A program made the translations under genes and the position numbers. Below, one piece after another: positions 1 to 11,664 of a stretch of 64,000 bases of DNA; position 1 is the stretch's first letter, and each line of letters starts with the position of its first letter. This stretch comes from Nigrospora sphaerica (taxonomy: Eukaryota > Ascomycota > Sordariomycetes > Amphisphaeriales > Apiosporaceae), in the NCBI GenBank assembly GCA_018287875.1, contig JAGVVL010000025.1, forward strand, positions 2,108,001 through 2,172,000. Direction: 5' to 3'. Below the pieces are notes generated by a model. The model saw only the letters and a list, made by a program, of their open reading frames with translations. It made no database searches and was not told where the DNA came from.

Positions 1-151
1 AGAATTCGGCAACCACAGCTGTTGGGTGGAACCCCTTACGATATCCTTTCCCCTTCGCAGTCCCGCCCGCTACCGTTAGGGGCTTGATTGAGAATCATCT
101 CAATCCGCGTTCCAGCACCAAAACACGCACACGCAGCCATCAAACCTCAAG

Positions 152-1110
152 ATGAGAGCCTCGAGCAGCTTGGGTCAGATTCTGACCGCCGCCGTCGCTC
201 TGTCGGGCACCGTCGCAGCCTGGCCGGAATGGCTCCCTGATGTCGATGCCCTCGTGGTTCGTCAGGACAGCTCACGTAAGTTCTTGCTAGTACCGTCCCC
301 TGGCAGCGTTGGGACTGGGCTGAATTATCTAATCCAACAGCACCGCCCTCGGCCACTCAAACCGCCGACCCAACAACAGCAACCGACAAAGCAAGCGCAA
401 CCGACAAGGGCAAGGCCACGCCCACACCCGCTGATGGCGGCGACAAGTCGGACCAGCCCAAGAAAACGAATGATCCCAACACGGCCAACCTGAACACGGG
501 CGGCATGACCATCACAGGCACGGGCAAGGGCTCGATACCGACGGGCAAGGGCAGCAACAGCACTCACAGCATGTTCGACCCTCGGGACCCGGCGGGCGGC
601 ATTTCCATGATCACGCCGGCGCCCACCGACGGAACTCAGCTCTACCGCATTGGAGACACGATAACCTGGAAGTGGAACTACACATCGCTGCAGGGCACGC
701 CCACCGCCATCGATGTTCTGGTCTCGTGCAGCATCGCGACGGAGACGTGGACCCTGACGCAGAACATGACGTACGAGGAGACGGGGTCCTTCACGTGGGA
801 CACCAACGCCTACATGCAGACGGCCGTCGACAAGCAGCTCCTGACGGAGGAGTACACGCTGATCGTCTACGACGCCGACAGCTCCATCAAGGCCACGGTC
901 GAACCCGGCTACCTCGGCGTCTTCAATTCGTTCAAGTTCGGCATGTACACGCCCAAGCCCTACCAGAACCTGGGCGAGTGGAAGTGCGCGACCTGCAGCG
1001 GCGGCAACAGCGACCTGGACCGGAAAGCCCTCGGCTTTGCCCTCTCCATGAGCGTCATAACCGTGCTGAGTTTCACGTGGTTCGTCGCCGGCTTCGGGGC
1101 GTTGGTGTAG
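152..1110 (+). CDS. DUF7137-type secreted/membrane-anchored protein
   Basis: Two exons, 152-275 and 341-1110, joined across a 65-nt intron with a GTAAGT donor and a CAACAG acceptor; the spliced frame gives 297 aa. The N-terminus is a hydrophobic signal peptide (about residues 1-23, ending GTVAA-WPEW), followed by a PDVDALVVRQ motif that I recall from the N-termini of fungal DUF7137 proteins. Next come a Thr/Lys/Asp-rich linker, a beta-rich domain opening with MFDPRDPAGGISM, several N-glycosylation sequons and a CATC pair. A single hydrophobic segment at the C-terminus (ALSMSVITVLSFTWFVAGFG) would serve as a membrane anchor or GPI signal. The function of the family is not known to me; a cell-surface location is inferred. 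It converges on the downstream kinase gene. Confidence 0.85.
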
Positions 1111-1663
1111 GACCCTCCACTCCCCGGAGGGCGATGGAATCGCGACTCGACTCGTGCTCGCCCGCCCCTGCCTCTTCGACTGTGAATATTAAAACATCCT
1201 CCGAGGGCCCCGCCGCTCGGGGCTCTTGTACAACTGGTAATTCTTGGGCACGATGTCACTTCATGTACTGGCGTTCTACACTTTGCGACGGCCACGCTTT
1301 CGGCTACAACATAAAGAAAGGGGGAACTACCGGCGTGGTATGCAAAATTTTTGGGGATGGATACGGCGAAGGACGCGTGCATATGATATCTACCGTCGCA
1401 TGATACGAGGCTACAATTTAATGATGCATCAACCTATTCAACCTATACATGAATATGTGCACCGTACCTAAGTTTCACGAGCCTGCGTACTGCCAGTGCC
1501 CACTTACCTGAGCACAACTGGCGACGGCACAACCGTCGAGTCTATATATCACCGGATACGCACCTAAACGCGCCATCAGAGGGGGTATCGTTCGAATTGA
1601 GTTTGCAAGCGGCAACGAATAAGGCCCATGCCGCGACGCCGCGTACCGTCGGCGCAAGGTTTA
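1111..1663. other. Intergenic, convergent 3' ends
   Basis: Shared 3' flank of the DUF7137 gene and the kinase gene. An A/T-rich patch near 1185-1195 (AATATTAAAA) could act in 3' processing of the left gene. No gene is recognisable here. Confidence 0.5.
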
Positions 1664-1665
1664 TT
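1660..1665 (-). promoter_or_regulatory. AATAAA poly(A) signal overlapping the kinase stop codon
   Basis: On the minus strand the coding region ends ATG-ATA-TAA-TAA-ACC. The canonical AATAAA hexamer starts inside the first stop codon, and a second in-frame TAA follows immediately. If used, it would give a very short 3' UTR. Confidence 0.4.
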
Positions 1666-3139
1666 ATATCATGCGCAAATTGAAGCCGCCGCCTTTTTCC
1701 TCGCGGTCGCGCCCGGCGAAGATGCCGCTGAAGTCGACGCTGCCGAGGTCGGCGGCCTTTTGCCCCCGGCCCGGGGCATTGGGCGTCTCCTTGCGGCGGC
1801 GGCGCTCCTGGCCGGCCTTGCTCGGGAAGGTGGGAAACATGGCCTCGTGCTTGGGCTTGGGGTCCTGGGAAAAGTACTCGTGCTGCAGGACGTCCTTGGC
1901 GCTCGGGCGGCGGGCCGGGTCGAGGGCGAGCAGGGCGGCGAGCAGGGCGGCGCCGGCGGCGGTGAGCAGGGGGAACTTGGCGCGGATGAGGGCGGCGCCG
2001 CCGCCGGCGGCGGCAGTGCCCGCCGGCCGGGAGGGCAGGCGCAGGCTGCGGGCGTTGGGCAGGCGGCGGAAGCCGGGCCAGGTGTCGTCGGTGGGCAGGC
2101 CGCAGAGCTCGAAGATCTTGGCCAGCTCGTCGACCTCGTTGCGGCCCTGCAGCAGCGGCTCACGCGTCAGCAGCTCGCCGAAGATGCAGCCGACGCTCCA
2201 CATGTCGACGGCGGCGCCGTACGTGGGCGCGCCCAGCAGCAGCTCGGGCGCGCGGTACCAGAGCGTCACGACGAGCTGCGTCAGCTTGGGCGGCGCCGGG
2301 TCGCCGACGTAGCGGGCCATGCCGAAATCGGCGATCTTGAGCTGGCCGCGGTTGTTGAGCAGCAGGTTGGATGTCTTGAGGTCGCGGTGCAGGATCCAGT
2401 GCTCGTGCAGGTAGGCCACGCCCGCCACGAGCTGCCGCAACAGCGTCTTGACCTCGGACGCCAGGAAGGGCTCGGGCATGTCCTCGAGGATGCTCTTGAG
2501 GTCGTGCTCGACGAACTCGAGCACGAGGAACATGGCCTCGATGGGCTGCCGCCGGTCCCGCGCCGCCGCGTCGTTGAGCACCACCTCGTGCAGCTCCACG
2601 ATGTTGCGGTGCGAGCAGTCCTTGAGGATCTGGATCTCGCGCAGCCCCGTCTCGGGCAGCCCGACCCGGCTCCCAGCGCCGCCCGCCGACGGCTCGTCCA
2701 GCTTCAGCCGTTTCAGCGCCACCACCTTGCCCGTCCGCAGGTCCTTGGCGCGTGCCACCCAGCCGTACGCGCCCTCTTCGATGTCGTTTATTTTATCGTA
2801 GTTCTCCACCGTGTCGGCCGGCTTCCACGTCGGCGCCTCGAAGCGCAGGAGCCGTGCTGCGCCGTCCTCGGTCTTGCCGCTGCCGGCGGCGGCCGTCCCC
2901 TCGTTGTTGGCATCGTCATCCCGCTGAGGTGTGAGTTTCCGTTTCTTAGCCGGGGGCCTGTCGGCGGCAGCAGCGGCGGCTTCAGCCTCCGTCTGGGCCT
3001 GGGCCTGCCGCCTCTGTTCGTCCTCGGCCGCCTTTCGGGCCTTCTCAGCCTTGAGGCGCTTCTTCTCCTCCTTTTCGCGTTTGCGCTGCGCGTCGAGCAC
3101 CGCGTCCTCCTCGGTATCGGCCCAGCGCGAGCCCGCCAT
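1664..3139 (-). CDS. CDK10/CDK11-type cyclin-dependent kinase
   Basis: Single exon, 491 aa. I start it at the ATG at 3139 (MAGSRWADTEED); the in-frame codon 21 bases further upstream is GTG. Residues 10-60 form a charged, probably coiled N-terminal arm, followed by a basic PPAKKRKL stretch (62-69) that looks like a nuclear localisation signal. The kinase domain begins near residue 112: Gly loop EEGAYGWVA, ATP-binding Lys143 (VALKRLKL), a degenerate PITSLRE-type helix LPETGLRE (161-168), HRDLKTSN with catalytic Asp253, DFG (271-273), and WYRAPELLLG. The C-lobe ends with the family-typical AMFPTFPS segment and a basic tail. CDK10/11 relatives pair with cyclin L-type partners in transcription and splicing; that role is inferred. 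It is transcribed divergently from the NDUFAF7 homologue. Confidence 0.9.
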   Translation of the reverse strand: MAGSRWADTEEDAVLDAQRKREKEEKKRLKAEKARKAAEDEQRRQAQAQTEAEAAAAAADRPPAKKRKLTPQRDDDANNEGTAAAGSGKTEDGAARLLRFEAPTWKPADTVENYDKINDIEEGAYGWVARAKDLRTGKVVALKRLKLDEPSAGGAGSRVGLPETGLREIQILKDCSHRNIVELHEVVLNDAAARDRRQPIEAMFLVLEFVEHDLKSILEDMPEPFLASEVKTLLRQLVAGVAYLHEHWILHRDLKTSNLLLNNRGQLKIADFGMARYVGDPAPPKLTQLVVTLWYRAPELLLGAPTYGAAVDMWSVGCIFGELLTREPLLQGRNEVDELAKIFELCGLPTDDTWPGFRRLPNARSLRLPSRPAGTAAAGGGAALIRAKFPLLTAAGAALLAALLALDPARRPSAKDVLQHEYFSQDPKPKHEAMFPTFPSKAGQERRRRKETPNAPGRGQKAADLGSVDFSGIFAGRDREEKGGGFNLRMI

Positions 3140-3649
3140 CGTGAATGTGTGTAAGCGCACCCGCTCCGGAGGGTTGGTGGTAAGTCAGGCGGCGCGGGGG
3201 AAGGATGTGGTGCCGGGGAGTTGCCACAGCGCGGGCCGGAAGCGAGGTTGACGCGCCGGAGCAGCGATTTCCTGGTGATAGCGCGACGGGCCGCGGGTCG
3301 ACGGCAAAAAGGGAGTTGAATTCGCGGAGGGTGGGGGGGACTCTCCTCGGCAGATGGTACGAGTCTCCGCCCGGGCAGCGCGTAGAGATGCGAGCCGACA
3401 GCTGGGTGATGATGGTGTGTAGGTTGGTAAGTGATGTGTGTAGCTGTAGCTTTACACAGCTAGCCGGGGAATGCTCGGCCCAAATTTTTGGGAGTTATCA
3501 ACGAAGCTTTGAAGCTCCCGCCATTGCGTCTGCCCCAGCTAGTCCAAACCGCCCCAATCGAAACGTCACTTTGCCGGGAGAAAAGAACCAAAGTGCGAGA
3601 CCGCGTCATGAGCTCTCTTTAAACGTGCATCCTTGCTACTGACCACAAG
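3140..3649. other. Divergent promoter region
   Basis: About 510 bases between the start codons of the kinase (-) and the NDUFAF7 homologue (+), so both promoters must lie here. I see no convincing TATA box and no other gene. Confidence 0.5.
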
Positions 3650-5340
3650 ATGAGGTCGATCGCGTTGTGTGCTGCCCGTTACGGCCTAAGGAGCGTGCCA
3701 AGGGTGCGGCCGATATGCAGCTCGCGGCCAGTATTCAGCTCGCGACTGCCGCAGAGCTTCAGGAGCTTCAGGGCGACGGCCGCGAAGCTTGACGAGGACG
3801 ACCGCAAGTGGTCCACCCCCCTGGCAAAGCAGCTGGCCGATGCCATCAACGTGAGTTCCCGGATTTGCAGGCACGGGAACGGTTTTTTTTTCCCCCAAGG
3901 GTCAACAAGCTGAATTTCTCGGTCACAGATCACGGGCCCCGTGCCTCTGGCGAGCTACATGCGCATGTGTCTGACGGCAGACGTCGGAGGCTACTACACC
4001 GGCGCCCTCGAACAGGGCCGGGACCCGTTCGGCCGCAAGGGCGACTTCATCACGTCGCCCGAGATCTCGCAGGTGTTCGGCGAGCTCATCGGCATCTGGT
4101 TCGTGGCGGAATGGATGTCGCAGGGCCGGCCCAAGCAAGGGGTAGAGCTGATCGAAGTTGGGCCGGGGCGAGGCACGCTGATGGACGACATTTTGCGCGT
4201 AAGCTACAGCAAACCACTGCTATTATTTCTCCCTGTACTTCCCATTGACACGCCCAGACAATCCGGAACTTCAAAGACATGGCGGCCAGCATCGACGCCG
4301 TCTACATGGTCGAGGCGAGCGCGGACCTGCGCCAGGCCCAGAAGAATCTGCTCTGCGGCGAGGATGCGGTCATGAGCGAGTCCAAGGCCGGCTACCACAG
4401 CACCTCCAAGTATTCGGGGCTGCCTATCGTCTGGACCGAGACCATCAGGTCGGTTCCGCAGGACCCCGCCAAGACGCCTTTCATGATTGCCCATGAGTTT
4501 TTCGATGCGCTGCCCATCCACGCTTTCCAAGTCGTCGAGGTCCCACCCGCTCCTCCGAGCAGCCCAAGCCCAGCCCCAGTCTCGTCACCCAACGCTCCTT
4601 CGCCCCGGCCAGAGACCACCTCGCCTACCTTGCAGTGGCGTGAGATGGTCGTGGCACCCACTCCGCCGAACGCGACACATGAGTCGCTGGGCACGCCCAA
4701 ATCCGAGCAGCACGGGGGTTCCCCGCCGGATTTCCAGTTGACGCTGTCGCCCTCGACGACGCGCCACGCGCAGTACCTGCCCGAGACGTCTGCGCGCTAC
4801 CGGGCCCTGAAGCAAACGCCCAACGCCGTCATAGAGGTGTGCCCCGACGCCTCGCTCTACGCGTCCGATTTCGCATCCCGCATTGGCGGCTCCCCCCAGC
4901 GCCCGAAGCCACGGCCCTCTGGCGCCGCGCTGATTCTGGACTACGGGCCGAGCGAGACGATCCCCGTCAACTCGCTGCGCGGCATCCGCCAGCACAGGCG
5001 CGTCAGCCCGTTCAGCGAGCCGGGCCTCGTGGACCTCAGTGCCGACGTCGACTTCATGGCGATTGCCGAAACCGCCATGAAGGCGAGCGAGGGCGCCGAG
5101 GTCCACGGGCCCGTCACGCAGGCCGACTTCCTGGAGGCTATGGGGATCCAGCAGCGGGCCGAGATGCTGGCTGCGCGGGCGGGCGACGACGCTAAGAAGG
5201 GGGAGATCGAAAGGGCGTGGAGGAGGCTCGTGGATCGCGGCCCGGGAGGCATGGGTAAGCTCTACAAAGCGCTCGCCATCCTGCCCGAGAACAGCGGGCG
5301 GAGGAGGCCCGTTGGGTTTGGCGGTGATGTGTTGGGCTAA
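3650..5340 (+). CDS. Mitochondrial protein arginine methyltransferase NDUFAF7 homologue (DUF185)
   Basis: Three exons (3650-3850, 3929-4198, 4258-5340), all introns in phase 0 with GTGAGT and GTAAGC donors; 517 aa. The first 45 or so residues are Arg/Ser-rich without acidic residues, a typical mitochondrial presequence. The SAM-dependent methyltransferase family signature follows: GDFITSPEISQVFGE (105-119) and the SAM loop EVGPGRGTL (143-151), then HEFFDALPIHAF and ILDYGP. A Ser/Pro-rich insert around residues 245-320 is typical of fungal members. In animals NDUFAF7 dimethylates an arginine of complex I subunit NDUFS2 and is needed for early complex I assembly; the same job is inferred here. 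Confidence 0.92.
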
Positions 5341-8025
5341 GGAGGTGGTGGTGAGCGAACCACCAACCCAACCCCAGGGGCGTCTCTGCAGGCCCGAATA
5401 GGGTGGACTGGTGCTTGGCGCCAACGATCGCCGCGTCGCAGCCCGTCGGCATATAGTACAGTAGTCTTGCTATACATATGCGTACGCTGGCAGGACGAAC
5501 GGGCGGTCGGCAGGTAGAGGTGCTGCTAACCGGCGCGATGTCATAATGGGGCTCTCTCTTGGCCACTTCTCGGTCTTTTCACAAAATGCCATGTGCAACG
5601 AAGCAACACCCCCCTGACACGCCCGCCTCGGTTGCGCGGCCCGGATTTTCGCCACGATGCCCGTGGGGGATATAGTACGTCTTCGATAAAAAGCCTGCCG
5701 CCAGCATTGCCTCGGCTGGGGCTACTAGATACAAAGTACATCACAACCAGTGGCAACCCAGAAGCTGGGCACGCCGGGTTGGATCCTTTCTACCCTTCGG
5801 GGCTGGTCAGGCTGGCAGTGGCCACCAGTTGGCTCCTTCGGCCGGCAGCTGGACGGCTATGGCATGCAGGCATCCCGCTGCAGTAAAGATAAAACGGAGA
5901 ACGGGAGAAAGGCCGAGTGATCGGAGCATGACCACTTTCCGTACTAGCTCCATGCAGCAGAAACCAAAACCATCCATCGCTGTCATTGGAAGCCTCGAGT
6001 CCCGGTGGCGCCCCCGAACACTTTGCAATGGACGTAAGGAACACCCAGCTTCGGCCGCTCGACCAGTCCCAATGGACCCAGGGAGGCAGAAAAACCGCAT
6101 ACCCGGCAGGCGGTGCTGACGCGGGTTGCACAGCATGTTGTACGGACAAAACGGAGGCCGCGTGCCCCGTTCGTTACGCTTCGGTGTGGATCCCCAGACT
6201 GAAAGGTTTTACGGCCCCACTGGTGGCCTGGAGTGGAACCCTTCTCGTCATCCGTGCCGTTCTGCTCGCCTGTTCTCAGTCCCAGACTGTCCGTCTGCCC
6301 GCACCAGAGGGCTCATTTTCCATTTCCGTGTGTCAAGACATGCGTCGAGGCGCGCCATCACGAGACCTCCAAGAGCCCACGGTGGGCCTCATGGTGCGAG
6401 GCAGTCAGCCTTCCAAGGTAGAGGGCATAAGCGGGCAGGCGGTATCCGGCTGGCCCTGCTGGCGCGTGTCAGTGGCCTCCTGCCAAACCTCCGGCCTCCT
6501 GCCAGTCGACAGGCCGTCGGCCGCTCGGGCGGCGCCATTGACCCATTAACCAAGGCCGCGGGGCCGACTATGAACTGGCTCGACGGGGTCGGGAAGACGG
6601 ACGCCTGGCGGACTGGCACCTGACAGGAAAAACAAAACCCTGGTGGTCTCGCGTGTGTCACTGCCGGAAGGGGATTTACGGAAGTGGTGGTGGTTGCTGC
6701 TCGACGTGGGTACAGGGCGAGGCCACCGTCTGTACGGAGCATGCGCCTATATCCGCCCACCCACCATCTACCCACCCTTCAGCCCTTCCCCTCACTTCAG
6801 CCTGTCTGTCCCATGCCTCACAACCCAGGGGGCAGGCTGTGAGCCAGCCGCGCATCCATTCATAGTATATACCGAGTATCTTTTCCCAACGAATCAAGGG
6901 ACAGGGCCGCCGCAACGAGCGCGCGCGGGGAGACACAAACACGCACACACAATGGGATGGCGACCGGGATGTGCCTCGACGCGGGTCGCTGCATCGATGC
7001 CGCCTTCCCGTCGGTCAATCGAAAGAGTAAAGAATGGACGAGGCGGCCGGGATTGGCAGTCCAATTTTACCGACATGGATGGATGGAGTGTTCCTCAAAC
7101 AACATGGGACAAAGGGGCCCCCGATGGCCAGCAACATACGGGTTTTTGTTTAGTTTGCCCTTTCAGTCGTCGTCTCCTCGGTGGGACCCGACCGGCCAAT
7201 CAGTGACGGCGCCCAGGTAAGTGGTACGCCTGTCCAGTCGGCGAATTGCAAGAATTTAATGAAGCAACCTTGCTTGGCGCCTCGCCAAGGCCCATCCTAA
7301 GTCGTCAGCGACGGGGTCGCACGACTCTTTGGATTTTGGCCCTACGTCATAAGCTTTGCGAGGCGATACCGCCCCTCGCTCCTGCCAGTTGTTGACCCTT
7401 GGGTGCTCTGTGGCCCCTTGATGCTTGGCCTGCCGGGGTGCCAGGGTGCCGGGGCTGAGCCGGAGAGGGTACAAGTTTCTTTCATCCCATTTGCTAAATC
7501 CATTATTGATGTCCGTCCGTTCCATTTCCCTACGTGTTAGAGGCTGGCTGGCGGGCAAGGGAGGCTTGGTGGTTGTCGGCGCAGTGAAGGTAGACCTTTC
7601 ACCATTCCGCGTGCCTGGCCCAAATTTCGACGCGTGCTCTCGTTCTCTCTCTGCCTCGCTCTCTTTGTCTCTCTCACGGCGTTCCTCGTGCGCGTGGGCG
7701 CACCTAGGATGATGTCAGGCCCGTCGTCGTTACCGAATGGCTAGAGTGACGTTGCGGTGTGTTTTCCCCCAGTTTCCCAGGCTCATGGTTAGCAGCAGAT
7801 GAAAGCCGGTCCTGGGCAAGACGCAGGAAAGTACACGAACTAGGTAAGGTAGTTGGTCGTCGACCCGGCCCTCCAACCACAACAGCAAGGGAGCGGCCAT
7901 GCACGGTGTCGTCCCCAGCGTGGGGTAGGCTGGGATGTGGCCCCCCTCGGGCTATGGGGTTCCTCTGCAGAAGGGTGAGCAGGCTGGGTGTAGGCTAGCC
8001 GGTTCTGGGAAAGATACCCTGCGCT

Positions 8026-8031
8026 AGATAA
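8026..8031 (+). promoter_or_regulatory. Possible GATA-factor (AreA/NIT2-type) site
   Basis: AGATAA matches HGATAR, about 530 bases upstream of an amino-acid permease start codon. Such genes are often under nitrogen metabolite control through GATA factors. A six-base match alone is weak; another lies at about 5887-5892. Confidence 0.25.
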
Positions 8032-8375
8032 AGGCACCTGGCGCAACTGAACTTGCCTGTACGCAGCATCTGCCCACGCCCAATCAGCGCCGCCGCTGCG
8101 AGGGCAACCCTGTCCCTCGACGCTCATGGCCTTCCTCAACTGCCACACTTTACTTCGTCCAGTCGTCTAGGCCGAGTCTGGCAGCGGGATTAGATGGAGG
8201 CAGTTCGGTCGGGGGTACGTACATGCCCGCCAGGGACGCCATGGGGGTAGGACGGCACCGTGCCGCCATCCTCGCGGCCAACCTTCCTACGCCAGGTCCA
8301 CTGTTCGCCGTCCGTCCGCCATAAGTAGAGACCGGTTCTCCCGTTCCCAGCTTCTCCTCCGCCGTTCGTCTGCAC

Positions 8376-8414
8376 TGTTGCTGCTGCTGCTGCTGGTTGC
8401 TCTTGCTGCTGTTG
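8376..8414 (+). repeat. CTG triplet repeat in permease leader
   Basis: Imperfect TTG/CTG repeat about 150 bases before the permease ATG. Similar CTG/CAG tracts occur upstream of three other genes in the window. Confidence 0.8.
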
Positions 8415-8563
8415 TATCGAGTCTGTTCCCATCAGCCTCTTTCCTCCGTGGCACAACCCCGAGAGTCTGTTTGCTCAGCCTCTCCCTCCCCTCCCTCCCT
8501 TTCCGTCCCTAGCTGGTCCTGCCTGTATATCTATCCTACGCCACCTTGCTTGTCCCGCCCATC

Positions 8564-10616
8564 ATGTCCGAATCAAAGACGGGGGACGAGGCGCCTTCCT
8601 ACAGGAGCAACTCGGACGATGTCACGACCGGCCATGTTCTCGAGAACGCCGACGGCCTGGCTCGTCGCCTGAACAACCGTCAAATCCAACTGATTGCCAT
8701 CGGTGGCTCCGTGGGCACCGCCCTCTTTGTCAGTATTGGCGAGGGTCTGGCCAAGGGCGGCCCCGGCTCCCTGCTCCTTGCCTACCTCATCTACAGCTGC
8801 ATGCTGGGTCTGGTCAACAACTGCATGGCCGAGATGTCCACCTATATGCCCGTCAGTGGTGGCTTCATCCGCATGGCCGGCAAATGGGTCGACGACGCCC
8901 TAGGATTCGTAAGTCCGCCCATCCGAGCTGCCCTGCTATGCTCCTCCCCGTCCTGCCCTGCCCGTCTGTCGTGAGCTCAAAGCCGTGAAGCCGTTGTGTG
9001 TCCGTCGCTGTCCGTGCTCTCGCCCGACTTGTATCCCTCGAACAGCCCATATTGATTGACGCCCGTGTGACTCTAGATGGTTGGCTGGAACTTCTTCTTC
9101 TACGAAGCCCTGCTTATCCCGTTTGAAATCACTGCCTTGAACACGGTGCTGTCCTACTGGCGTGACGATATCCCCACCGCTGCCGTGTGTGTTGCGTGCA
9201 TTGTCCTCTACGGGTGAGCTCCGCTCATAATTGTCCTTGTGGCCCCTTTCCCGTGCCGTGGCTGATGAAGTATTCAGCTTGTTGAACTGCGTCGCTGTGA
9301 AAGCCTACGGAGAAGCCGAGTTTTGGCTATCCGGCGGCAAATTCTTGCTCATCGTCATGCTGTTCGCCTTTACCTTGGTCACCATGGCCGGAGGCAACCC
9401 CCACCACGATGTAAGCAGACCCCGTCTCCCGGCCGCGCCGCACGCGCCCCCCGGCCCCTTTGCTCTCACGTAAGGCTAACGCACGTCTTGCAGGCCTACG
9501 GATTCCGACACTGGCAAACTCCCGGTGCATTTGCCGAATATGCCACCCGATCGACGGGCGGTTTGGGCCGGTTTGAAGGCTTCCTGGCTTGTTTGTGGAG
9601 CGCCGCCTTCTGCATTGTCGGCCCCGAGTACATTTCCATCGTGGCCGCCGAGGCCAAGCGCCCGAGCGTCTACATCAAGGCGGCCTTCAAGACGGTCTAC
9701 TGGCGCTTCGGCATCTTCTTCATCATGGGCGCCCTCTGCGTCGGCATCGTCATCCCCTTTAACGACCCGAAGCTGGTGGCCATCTACTTTGGCGGGGCCT
9801 CCAAGGGAACCGCCGCCTCGTCTCCCTACGTTATCGCCATGTCCAACATGGGCATCAAAATCCTTCCCGATATCGTCAACGCTCTTATGCTTACCAGTAT
9901 CTTTTCGGCCGGTAACACCTACACTGTGAGTTTGGCGCCCGCGGACCCCGCACCTCCCCGCAAGCCAGGAGAGACGCGATGCTGACAATGTCCAGTACGC
10001 CGCCACCCGCAACCTGTACGGTCTCTCGCTCGAGGGCCGCGCCCCCCGCTTCCTGAGCTACACCCTTAAGAACGGTGTGCCGCTGTTCAGCTTCCTTGTC
10101 GTCATGTGCTTCCCGTGCCTGTCGTTCCTCTCGCTGGGCAACGGCGCCAACGTGGTGTTGACGTGGCTCGTCAGTCTCATCACGGCCGGCGGCATCATCG
10201 ACTACATCGTCATGTGCATCACGTACATCTTCTTCTGGCGGGCGGTCAAGGCGCAGAACATCAACCGCGACAACTTCCCCTACAAGGGCTGGTTCCAGCC
10301 CTACAGCGCGTGGATCGGCCTCGTCTGGCTGACGATCATCGTCTTGTGCTACGGTTACGAGAGCTTCGACCCCTTCAGCATCGACAGCTTCTTCATTAAC
10401 TACACCATGGTCATCGCCGCGCCGGTTCTGTACTTCGGCTGGAAGATCATCCACAAGACTAAGATTGTCAAGCCGCACGAGTGCGATCTCACCTGGGACC
10501 GCCCCGTTATTGACGCGTACGAGGCCTCTTTCATGAACCCGCCGATTGGCTTCTGGACCGAGATAGCCCAATTATTTGGCTTTAGGCGCCACATCAAGGA
10601 CGAGCAGAAGGTCTAG
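8564..10616 (+). CDS. Amino-acid permease, YAT family (APC superfamily)
   Basis: Five exons (8564-8908, 9077-9213, 9278-9410, 9494-9925, 9996-10616) with GTAAGT/GTGAGC/GTGAGT-type donors give 555 aa. After a hydrophilic N-terminus, RRLNNRQIQLIAIGGSVGTALF is the hallmark entry to TM1 of fungal amino-acid permeases. EMSTYMPVSGGFIRMA (TM3), LLIPFEITALN, FCIVGPEYISI and GIVIPFNDP follow the usual 12-TM pattern, and TRNLYGLSLEGRAPRFL is the conserved loop after TM8. The C-terminal tail is cytosolic and hydrophilic. It imports amino acids by proton symport at the plasma membrane. Resemblance is to the DIP5/AGP type, but I cannot fix the substrate. A GATA-type site and long leader suggest nitrogen regulation (inference). 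Confidence 0.93.
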
Positions 10617-11040
10617 AGGGGGTTTGGTGTTACGAGGACGGCGAGGAGGCACGTTCGCGTTACGAAGTACAAATCACTGCTTAGATCTGGCGTTAGAAGC
10701 GAAAGATACCCTGTTTGAACTACACACGTTGCACACCTGAGATACCGTATCACCTTGTGTTAAGCTTTCCAAGACAGTCCAGACGTGTCCCGGGTGCTTG
10801 TCTGCGACGCTTAGAGCTTTGCCTCGACTCCCGAAACCTGCCGCGGCAGATGGTCCAATCTCGACCGACGCCAGCCCTCCCTATTTTGGCATTGCAATTG
10901 CGCGCATCCCGTCCATTCCTCACGACGTCGCTACCGGCCAAGGCGCCGGTTCCTCGGCTGGCGGCTCTCGGCCCCGCCGAGGAACCGAGGACGGACTCTG
11001 GAGAATTACTTCTGTTTCGCCCGCCAATACTGGACAGGAA

Positions 11041-11058
11041 TGGGACTGGGACTGGGAC
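11041..11058 (+). repeat. (TGGGAC)x3 hexamer repeat
   Basis: Three perfect tandem copies in noncoding DNA. Confidence 0.85.
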
Positions 11059-11608
11059 TTGCCCAGAGCGGAATGGAGGAATGGCTAGGCTGGCCACAGG
11101 CAAAGTCGCTACCTCACAGCCGATCGTAGCCCTGGCCGGTACGATGTGCCTGGACTGACCGCTTTTCACGTGGGAACTGGGGGTTTTTCTTATCGCGTGC
11201 CGCATCCCCCTCGGTCGTACCCTACCCCATTTTGGCACTCGCTTGCCCATTTAGAAAAAAGAGCGGTTCCGACGGGCCGCCTATCTTTGTCTGGCCGGCG
11301 CTTGTCCGACTAAAGTTCCCCCAATCGATCACCGATCCCCCGAGAAGAGTAAAAACAACCGCCTCGCCCGCCGCGCCTTTTCTTGTTTTGCTTTTCGGGC
11401 GCGCGCATATTGGTACAGTACCACGCTTGGGTTCCATCGCTAGTTGATTCCTGCCCGTCCACGTGCGAGCTAATATCATCCCGCAAAGCGGCTTGTGCCC
11501 CCCCGCCCCCGTCCCGGTCCCTGCCCAATCGCGGCCCCCACGCGCCGCCGCAGCCCGTCCGGTCCCAAACGAAAGGCCTACACCACCATCGCCCCTCCCT
11601 CGGCTGCA

Positions 11609-11656
11609 CACACGCGCACGCGCGCACGCACACCCACCCGCCCACCCGCCTTTGGT
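11609..11656 (+). repeat. CA/CG-rich microsatellite before PHS1 start
   Basis: Imperfect CACACG/CGCACG run merging into CCCACC units directly upstream of the ATG at 11665, so it lies in the 5' leader. Confidence 0.75.
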
Positions 11657-11664
11657 CATTCGTC

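Larger units (their letters stand above)
5341..8563. other. 3.2 kb stretch without recognisable gene, upstream of permease
   Basis: Only short, compositionally driven ORFs are seen, none with a recognisable domain or signal. It holds a direct repeat GGCCTCCTGCCA (6474-6485 and 6493-6504), a CT-rich patch (about 7636-7680), and the presumed promoter and long leader of the permease, including a CTG repeat. A small species-specific or noncoding gene cannot be excluded. Confidence 0.5.
10617..11664. other. Intergenic: permease 3' flank and PHS1 promoter/leader
   Basis: No supported gene. Contains a perfect (TGGGAC)x3 tract at 11041-11058 and, just before the next start codon, an alternating CA/CG and CCCA-rich run (about 11609-11656). 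Confidence 0.55.

Noticed and set aside
1628..3154. 508-codon ORF on the plus strand opposite the kinase gene
   Set aside because: Mirror of a GC-rich kinase exon; translation is Gly/Val/Leu/Arg low-complexity without a domain.
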